DNA from: DASREM01 sp035652095
GTDB taxonomy: Bacteria > Acidobacteriota > Terriglobia > Terriglobales > Acidobacteriaceae
Reading direction: 5' to 3'
DNA: 26,299 bases
Assembly: GCA_035652095.1 (NCBI GenBank)
Contig: DASREM010000037.1
Location: forward strand, 1-26,299
Shown here: positions 21,500 through 26,299 of the stretch, one piece after another
How positions within the stretch are numbered: position 1 is the stretch's first letter
Layout: every line of letters starts with the position of its first letter
Made by a program: the position numbers and the translations under genes
Notes under the pieces: generated by a model
What the model was told of the DNA's origin: nothing
Database searches by the model: none
The model's input: the letters and a program-made list of their open reading frames with translations, nothing else

Positions 21500-21508
21500 T
21501 CCCTGACC

Positions 21509-22687
21509 ATGTCAGCACCGAAATCGCAGAGTCGGCTTGGAACCTACGTGAGCAGCTCCGTCGCTGGGGAAACTGTCCGTGCATTTATCCCCCCGCCGTT
21601 GCCGCCGGCAGAACTAGATTTGAGCGGACTACATCAGCTACTTGAGCGTGCCAATCAGGGACTTGGTCGCCTTAATGGCATGACTAGGCTGCTACCGGAC
21701 ATCCGATTTCTTCTTTATCTATATGTCCGTAAGGAGGCTCTTGTCTCTTCACAAATCGAAGGCACTCAGTCCTCGTTCGTCGACCTGCTTTTATTCGAGA
21801 ATGACGAGGTCCCCCACGTCCCCGTTGAAGACGTAGAAGAAGTTTCGAACTACGTGGCCGCCATGCAACATGGTTTGAGACGCTTAAGGGGAGGGTTTCC
21901 ACTCTCGCTACGCCTGGTTCGGGAAATCCACGCGATTCTGCTGAGAGGTGGACGGGGCGCCGGCAAAATGCCGGGCGAATTCCGCCGGACACAGAACTGG
22001 ATTGGGGGAAGCAGGCCTGGGAACGCCTCCTTTGTTCCGCCTCCGCCCGAGCGATTGATGGAGTGTCTGGAGAGCTTTGAGCGATTTCTCCACGATGACA
22101 AGCATAGGCTTCCGGTGCTTGTGGAGGCGGGACTCGTACACGTTCAGTTTGAATCGATTCACCCGTTTCTCGATGGCAATGGCCGGCTGGGGAGATTGCT
22201 CATCACGCTTCTACTGTGCTCAAAGGGAGTCATAACGGAGCCTCTCCTGTATCCAAGCCTTTATCTGAAATCTCACAGGAGCCATTACTATGACCTACTG
22301 CAGCGGATTCGCACTGAAGGTGCCTGGGAGGATTGGCTTGCATTCTTTCTGGAAGGAATTGGAGTAGCGGCAGAGGAGGCGGCGGACACCGCCGAGCGGA
22401 CCTTGAGACTGTTCGCGAAAGACAAAGACAAGATCCAGAATCTGGGAAGAGCGGCTCCGTCGGCCTCGCGGCTCCACGAACTAATGCAAACGAATCCGTA
22501 CGTTCGCATTCGGACAGCCGCGAAAGCCCTGGATCTCACTGTTCCGACTGTCACTAGTGCAGTGAACCATCTGGTGCGGCTTGGTATTGTCAGAGAGATC
22601 TCGGGAAAGCACAGAGACCGTCTGTTTGCGTATTCCCGCTACGTCAATATCGTGAGCGAGGGAACGAAACCCCTTTCGAATCTGTAA
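21509..22687 (+). CDS. Fic family protein (class II, with inhibitory helix and C-terminal wHTH)
   Basis: The 392-residue protein starts at ATG 21509. The core motif HPFLDGNGRLGR (218-229) is the complete Fic signature HxFx(D/E)GNGRxxR, so the enzyme is probably able to transfer AMP or a related group to protein hydroxyls. SSQIEG (80-85) is the inhibitory (S/T)xxxE(G/N) motif placed before the core, as in class II Fic proteins. The last 100 residues (MQTNPYVRIRTAAKALDLTVPTVTSAVNHLVRLGIVREI) are a winged helix-turn-helix. An auto-regulated Fic protein with its own operator is a common pattern. The gene could act as a self-contained toxin-antitoxin-like module. Confidence 0.85.
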   Translation: MSAPKSQSRLGTYVSSSVAGETVRAFIPPPLPPAELDLSGLHQLLERANQGLGRLNGMTRLLPDIRFLLYLYVRKEALVSSQIEGTQSSFVDLLLFENDEVPHVPVEDVEEVSNYVAAMQHGLRRLRGGFPLSLRLVREIHAILLRGGRGAGKMPGEFRRTQNWIGGSRPGNASFVPPPPERLMECLESFERFLHDDKHRLPVLVEAGLVHVQFESIHPFLDGNGRLGRLLITLLLCSKGVITEPLLYPSLYLKSHRSHYYDLLQRIRTEGAWEDWLAFFLEGIGVAAEEAADTAERTLRLFAKDKDKIQNLGRAAPSASRLHELMQTNPYVRIRTAAKALDLTVPTVTSAVNHLVRLGIVREISGKHRDRLFAYSRYVNIVSEGTKPLSNL

Positions 22688-23110
22688 GAGTTACGGATCC
22701 ATCCTAGCGAGCCGGGCCAGCCGTTCGATCCCCCAGCGTTTTGCCCGCGTTCTACCTTCGCCCGTCGCCCGGCGCCATTGACCCATTCATAGTCAAACCA
22801 AGGGAAGGCGTCAGTGACTACATGCATCTCCGCCGCAAAAAACACGTCCGCAGTCCCGGGGTAAATGTGAATCCCGTTTCCTAAAAACCTCTGGTGGTGA
22901 TTTGAGTTTCTGCCGATTTGCGGAAGACGGGCGCGCCAGTCACGACTGTTTCCTCATGCCGCGGGACGCCACGGCGGTCCATTAGGGTCCGCAAACGGTT
23001 TCACGCACACAGCGAGATTAGTTTCAGCGCACTGCGCCTAGCCGACAGTCAACGACCCGGTTAACGCCGACTTCAACCCGATCGTCAAGTGATGAGAAAT
23101 GAGGATTGTC
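22688..23110 (+). other. 420-base gap holding a diverged copy of the hipA-like 5' region
   Basis: No gene of reasonable length is supported here. Bases about 22746-22835 resemble about 25458-25540, the start region of the HipA_2-like gene: an inverted repeat, a purine-rich stretch, and then VTTCISA in frame. After seven codons similarity stops, and TAA follows within 17 codons. The rest shows no recognised motif. Confidence 0.5.
22746..22835 (+). repeat. Diverged repeat of the HipA_2-like promoter and first codons
   Basis: This block pairs with 25458-25540. Both contain TTGAyCCAyTCAyAGTCAA (22778-22796 and 25486-25504) and then GTG (22814 and 25520) coding for VTTCISA. All differences in those seven codons are silent. 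The two copies differ by a 2-base indel. The copy here is truncated directly afterwards. Confidence 0.5.
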
Positions 23111-23323
23111 ATGAGAATTCGTGTGACCACGAGGGCCGCTCTGTTCGAGGAACGCAAACAACAGCATATCGAGCGCGGCTACCGAATTGAAGATGAGCGG
23201 CCCATACCTGTGAACGGCCTTTGCTCCTTCATCGCCGTGAGGGAGATACCCGGTTCGGACGCATTTAGCGAACTGGTCGCCCAGGCGCTCAATGGAAGAC
23301 ACGGTTCACGTGGTGATTGTTGA
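23111..23323 (+). CDS. Small hypothetical protein
   Basis: ATG 23111 follows GAGG at 7 bases; ATG 23099 is an alternative. The product of 70 residues has RIRVTTRAALFEERKQQHIERGYRIEDERPIPVNG, a short alpha/beta pattern, then CSFIAVREIPGSDAFSEL. No family is recognised. It begins the run of small genes leading to the annealing protein and lies 9 bases before the next start. Confidence 0.45.
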   Translation: MRIRVTTRAALFEERKQQHIERGYRIEDERPIPVNGLCSFIAVREIPGSDAFSELVAQALNGRHGSRGDC

Positions 23324-23331
23324 GGTATTCG

Positions 23332-23577
23332 ATGTCGCTAAGAATCCGATTTCGTTTTGATGGCAAATGTAGCCTGCATCCTCGTTATGACCCCGTGCGC
23401 GATGGACGGCCACAACATGGGAATTGTGAAGGGTGTGAATCTCTCCATGTCATTCACCTTTACGTCCGGATCGCAAAGAGAAGGGCCGCAGAAGGGCAGG
23501 GCATCGTAGTTCGTGCTCCGACCCATCCGGAAGAACAACTTGGAGTCGAGGAAACCGCACGGCTTTCAGATGATTGA
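23332..23577 (+). CDS. Small Cys/His protein, possible zinc ribbon
   Basis: ATG 23332 gives 81 residues; the frame opens at TTG 23317. SLRIRFRFDGKCSLHPRYDP is followed by HGNCEGCESLHVIHLYVRIAKRR. The C and H residues (C, H, then CxxC, then H) could bind a zinc ion. It is a compact, basic protein. No function can be assigned. Confidence 0.5.
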   Translation: MSLRIRFRFDGKCSLHPRYDPVRDGRPQHGNCEGCESLHVIHLYVRIAKRRAAEGQGIVVRAPTHPEEQLGVEETARLSDD

Positions 23578-23677
23578 CTATGGCTGATTGCACTTGCCGG
23601 AAGCGGGAATTAATGGTCCAGCAGAGAAATAATCACTGTGCAATTTTGAGGAAATTAGCTCAGCGGAGGGAAGAAAC

Positions 23678-24058
23678 ATGGGAAACGATGCAGGGGGCAA
23701 GAAAGATGCCCTAAGCCCACAGGAGGAGATTGCCAAAGCCGCCATTCTTTCCGAATGCGACAAGCTTGCGAAAGCAGGCGTGACTCTTGTGGCAGTTCAT
23801 TTCGATGGATATGGAGACGATGGCGCCACCGAAGAAGTGAAGTGTTTCGACAGCGAATACTACGCATACGCAGAGCACGAATCTCTCGCCTATGACGCCT
23901 CGCATCTGCAAGAACAGTTTGAAGCCCTGGTGCCGTTTGGCTACGAGAACGATTGTGGCGGGTTCGGGGACGTAGTCCTCGATGTGACCTCCCGCAAGCT
24001 GACAGTCGAGCGCAATGATCGGTTCGAGGATTACACGACTACAACGTATGAGGTGTAG
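23678..24058 (+). CDS. DUF6878-like small acidic protein
   Basis: ATG 23678 follows a GGAGGGAAG site. The 126-residue acidic protein has CDKLAKAGVTLVAVHFDGYGDDGATEEV. It continues with YENDCGGFGDVVLDVTSRKLTVERNDR. I read this as the DUF6878-like pattern: a helix, a v.v.ydGygDdG strand-turn, and a final GgfGd.v.Dv...... strand. Function unknown. It is adjacent to the DUF6915-like gene, with 4 bases between them. Confidence 0.55.
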   Translation: MGNDAGGKKDALSPQEEIAKAAILSECDKLAKAGVTLVAVHFDGYGDDGATEEVKCFDSEYYAYAEHESLAYDASHLQEQFEALVPFGYENDCGGFGDVVLDVTSRKLTVERNDRFEDYTTTTYEV

Positions 24059-24062
24059 TTTT

Positions 24063-24425
24063 ATGGCCCACCCAGTCAAGCACGCACAAAGCAGTGCGAG
24101 GAAGTTCGGCGGCAAAGCGGAGGACTACCTTCCGATTCACAACTGGTTCGATGAATCGAAAGCGTTCCTAGCGGACTTTCGTCACCGGGCACTTCGCCAT
24201 CATGCCGAGGGCATTTTCCAGGCGGAGAAACTGTTTGGCGTTGCCATCGTGAATAGCGACGGAAACCAAGTTCCCGTCCGCTACGTGGGAGAGCAGCATG
24301 TCCGGGAGGATCTCGGTCGAATTCCCACAGCGCAGGATTGGCTCCTGCAGCTCAAGCCCCAGCGTTGGATGTACGGCCAGCGCCTGGACGAAGAAACGCC
24401 GACAAGTAAGGAGGACCCCGTATGA
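24063..24425 (+). CDS. DUF6915-like protein
   Basis: ATG 24063 gives 120 residues. A longer frame from 24015 overlaps the previous gene. The sequence MAHPVKHAQSSARKFGGKAE and then DYLPIHNWFDESKAFLADFRHRALRHHAEGI is the recognisable core of DUF6915. It ends with REDLGRIPTAQDWLLQLKPQRWM. The several His residues in a helical core could bind a metal. The function is not known. The stop overlaps the ATG of the Rad52-like gene (ATGA), so the two are coupled. Confidence 0.7.
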   Translation: MAHPVKHAQSSARKFGGKAEDYLPIHNWFDESKAFLADFRHRALRHHAEGIFQAEKLFGVAIVNSDGNQVPVRYVGEQHVREDLGRIPTAQDWLLQLKPQRWMYGQRLDEETPTSKEDPV

Positions 24426-25432
24426 GCGCCCCAAACGGTCATGCGCAGAAAGATCGTGCTCCCGCGTCCGGCCCGCCGGCTGCGATTCTGGCACCCGGCG
24501 TTCTTCAGGTCGCCGTGGAACGGGTCAAAGAATTGGTCGCGGCCCTGGAAGTGCCGTTTGATCCCTCGCAAATCGAATGGCGAGTCATGAACACCACGAA
24601 GAACCAGCAGCCGGCACGCGGACAGGTTGTTCCATATGCCGACCAGCGGGCCTATACCGATCGGTTGAATGCACTGTTTACTCCAGCAGGGTGGACGCGC
24701 AAGTACGCGATCCACACGAGCGCGAATTTCGAACGAAGTAAGGACCAGAAGATCGTTGCAAAAGTGCTGGTCACCTGTGAGCTGACCATCTTCGGCTTGG
24801 GCTCGCATTCAGCCACAGGAGAAGAATGGGCCGATGATGACAATGCAGGAACCGCGGCGGAAGCCCAATCCTTTAAGCGGAGTTGCGCTTGTTTTGGCCT
24901 CGGCCGTTATCTGTATTACTTCACTGGAACCTGGGTTGACCTGGACGACCGCAAGCGACCGAAGACGGTTCCGCAATTGGCTGGGTGGGCGACGCCCGCA
25001 GGTTGGTTACAGGGTCTCCGCCCCAGTTGCGCAGTTGGGCAGAAACCATCAGAACGAACAGTAGCCGGAAATGGCGGCAATGGCCAGGACAACGGCAACG
25101 GTGCCGGCGCCTGCGACCTCGTTCAGGAGATCGAGCAGATGGAACAAGTAGTGGGAAAACGCATGTATCGCGGGTTATTGAAGGCCCTGGCGAGAGTGTG
25201 GAACCCGAGAGACATTCAGGGTCCTGCGACCCAACAGAAAGTGCTGGCCCACCTGCAAGCGGCCGAACGAGGATTACGCCGGGCAGAAGCTGCCCGGGAC
25301 AAAGCCGGACTAGAAGCTTTCGCGGCCGTTCTCGGGTCTCTGAAATTGAGTTCGCTGGACCAGGTGGACAACCTCAAGACCCTGCAGGAGATTGTAGTCG
25401 CGCTCGAAGCTGCAGCGCCACGGGGCAAGTAA
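24422..25432 (+). CDS. Rad52/22-like single-strand annealing protein
   Basis: The ATG at 24422 overlaps the previous stop and has AAGGAGG upstream. The 336-residue protein carries a Rad52-type core between residues 45 and 176: PYADQRAYTDRLNALFTPAGW, KVLVTCELTIFG, TGEEWADDDNAGTAAEAQSFKRSCACFGLGRYLYYF. The helical AxxKR...GxGRYLY stretch is the hallmark of Rad52/Rad22 proteins. Such proteins anneal single-stranded DNA and often serve phages and plasmids. A Gly/Asn-rich linker (GNGGNGQDNGNGAGA) separates it from a helical C-terminal part that may mediate protein contacts. With the SSB it forms a plausible recombination pair. Confidence 0.8.
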   Translation: MSAPNGHAQKDRAPASGPPAAILAPGVLQVAVERVKELVAALEVPFDPSQIEWRVMNTTKNQQPARGQVVPYADQRAYTDRLNALFTPAGWTRKYAIHTSANFERSKDQKIVAKVLVTCELTIFGLGSHSATGEEWADDDNAGTAAEAQSFKRSCACFGLGRYLYYFTGTWVDLDDRKRPKTVPQLAGWATPAGWLQGLRPSCAVGQKPSERTVAGNGGNGQDNGNGAGACDLVQEIEQMEQVVGKRMYRGLLKALARVWNPRDIQGPATQQKVLAHLQAAERGLRRAEAARDKAGLEAFAAVLGSLKLSSLDQVDNLKTLQEIVVALEAAAPRGK

Positions 25433-25485
25433 TGCTGCCTGCTCGCGCCGTTCACGCGCGTCCCATCCTTCGCTTTCCCGTTCCG

Positions 25486-25504
25486 TTGATCCACTCACAG
25501 TCAA
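25486..25504 (+). promoter_or_regulatory. Inverted repeat upstream of the HipA_2-like gene
   Basis: TTGATCCACTCACAGTCAA (25486-25504) is an imperfect inverted repeat (TTGA...TCAA). A very similar site lies at 22778-22796. The GTG start is 16 bases downstream. It may be an operator. The conserved positions change only by transitions, four bases apart. Confidence 0.4.
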
Positions 25505-25519
25505 TTCGAGGAGGTGCCT

Positions 25520-26299
25520 GTGACCACTTGCATCTCCGCTGTCCAACACCTGCGCAGGCTCAGAGGAGGATCGCAGTCCCACCTGCTCAGAGCGTCGGAT
25601 GGCGCGTCCTACGTGACCAAATTTCAGAACAATCCCCAGCACATTCGTGTCCTTGCGAACGAAATGCTGGCTACGAGGCTAGGCTTGGCGCTCGGTCTTC
25701 CGATGCCGCGCGTGGAGGTGATCGAGGTCTCCGGTTGGCTTGTCGAGCACACTCCTGAGTTGCGAATCCAGTTGGCTGGGACGGAGATGTCGTGTCAAAG
25801 CGGCAAACAATTGGCATCGCTTTTTGTTGGCCCGGACACTTCCGGCCTTACCTTCGACTACTTGCCTCGCGAGTTGCTGGAGGGTGTTCGCAACCTTGGG
25901 GACTTTGCCCGCGTTCTTGTCTTGGACAAGTGGACGTGCAATGCCGATGGGCGGCAAGCGATCTTCTCGCGCAAGACGCCGCGAAGCCGCCGATACGAAG
26001 CAACGTTTATTGATCAGGGCTACTGCTTCAATGCCAGCGAGTGGATGTTTCCTGATTTCCCGCTGCGAGGCGTGTACGCGAACAACTGCGTCTACGAGGA
26101 TGTTGCGGGATGGGAATCGTTTGAGCCAACGCTCAGCAGGGCAGAAGAGATGGATGCGGGTGCCATTTGGCGGTGTGCCGCCGATATTCCCGAGGAGTGG
26201 TACGAGGGAGACAGGGTCGGTCTGGAGCGGCTGGTGGAAACGCTCTGCCATCGACGGTCTACGATCCGGAAGTTGATCGGTGAATTTCGCAGGTCGAAT
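25520..26299 (+). CDS. HipA_2-like kinase (3' end outside window)
   Basis: GTG 25520 has GAGGAGGTG upstream, and 260 codons run without a stop to the window end. The protein starts VTTCISAVQHLRRLRGGSQS, then HLLRASDGASYVTKFQNNPQHIRVLANEMLATRLG. The catalytic region has DKWTCNADGRQ (D136, N141). IDQG at 164-167 corresponds to the DFG-like metal-binding site. This is the HipA_2 (PF20613) pattern, a family common in Acidobacteriota. HipA-type enzymes phosphorylate proteins such as tRNA synthetases and act as toxins. No antitoxin HipB precedes it; in this family an accessory gene usually follows, which would lie outside. Confidence 0.85.
   Translation, partial: MTTCISAVQHLRRLRGGSQSHLLRASDGASYVTKFQNNPQHIRVLANEMLATRLGLALGLPMPRVEVIEVSGWLVEHTPELRIQLAGTEMSCQSGKQLASLFVGPDTSGLTFDYLPRELLEGVRNLGDFARVLVLDKWTCNADGRQAIFSRKTPRSRRYEATFIDQGYCFNASEWMFPDFPLRGVYANNCVYEDVAGWESFEPTLSRAEEMDAGAIWRCAADIPEEWYEGDRVGLERLVETLCHRRSTIRKLIGEFRRSN

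Noticed and set aside
22639..22845. Minus-strand 68-residue frame with FDYEWVNG, seemingly conserved in the copy near 25490
   Set aside because: The copy has a stop in the matching frame region and the conserved positions are four bases apart, which is not a coding pattern. The plus-strand VTTCISA match with only silent changes explains the similarity better.
24281..25758. Long frames at 24281-24808 (minus) and 24985-25758 (plus)
   Set aside because: Both overlap the Rad52-like gene and the second also runs into the HipA_2-like gene. Neither shows a motif; they are a product of high GC.
1..26299. tRNA, rRNA and CRISPR array
   Set aside because: No cloverleaf with a typical TPsiC arm, no conserved rRNA stretch and no regularly spaced repeats were seen on either strand.

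Overview
The window is about 26 kb of GC-rich, densely coding bacterial DNA. It reads as part of a large conjugative plasmid or integrative conjugative element. The host looks like a member of the Acidobacteriota (Terriglobia / Solibacter-like). That guess rests on the protein flavour (HipA_2-type kinase, DUF6915- and DUF6878-like proteins, a GT-C-like membrane protein, and a PRTRC cassette next to a type IV secretion system). No rRNA, tRNA or CRISPR array is visible, so the taxonomy is an inference.

Layout. (1) 1-10.1 kb, plus strand: a conjugation block. It holds the 3' part of a VirB8/TraE-like gene, small membrane proteins, a VirB9/TrbG-like secretin-channel protein, a TraD/VirD4-type coupling ATPase, a coiled-coil membrane protein and a replication-relaxation-like protein. 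Inserted in this block is a 949-residue protein (1776-4625). It resembles cellular RNA-dependent RNA polymerases (QDE-1/RDR type, two double-psi beta-barrels) along its length and has an intact DxDxD metal-binding triad. It is the most unusual gene here. It and the small gene before it are each preceded by a hairpin that buries the Shine-Dalgarno sequence. (2) 10.3-12.1 kb: two small unknown genes and a minus-strand HEPN-domain protein with an RX4H motif. (3) 12.2-17.5 kb: DNA metabolism and cargo. This includes an AEP primase-polymerase with a CHC2-like zinc finger, several unknown genes, a GT-C-like membrane protein, a stand-alone C-terminal portion of a B12-dependent ribonucleotide reductase (NrdJb-like), and an SSB. 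(4) 17.6-21.4 kb: a PRTRC cassette (E, C, F, B, ThiF). The ParB-like and JAB-domain (A) members are absent from this stretch, and F carries an apparent frameshift. (5) 21.4-26.3 kb: a Fic protein behind a palindromic operator, a 420-bp gap holding a diverged copy of the hipA-like 5' region, small conserved proteins, a Rad52-like annealing protein, and the start of a HipA_2-like kinase gene cut by the window edge.

Taken together, the element appears to carry its own transfer apparatus, its own DNA priming, annealing and nucleotide-supply genes, toxin-like genes (HEPN, Fic, HipA), and an RNA polymerase of a type rarely seen in bacteria. All functional assignments come from reading motifs. No database search was run.
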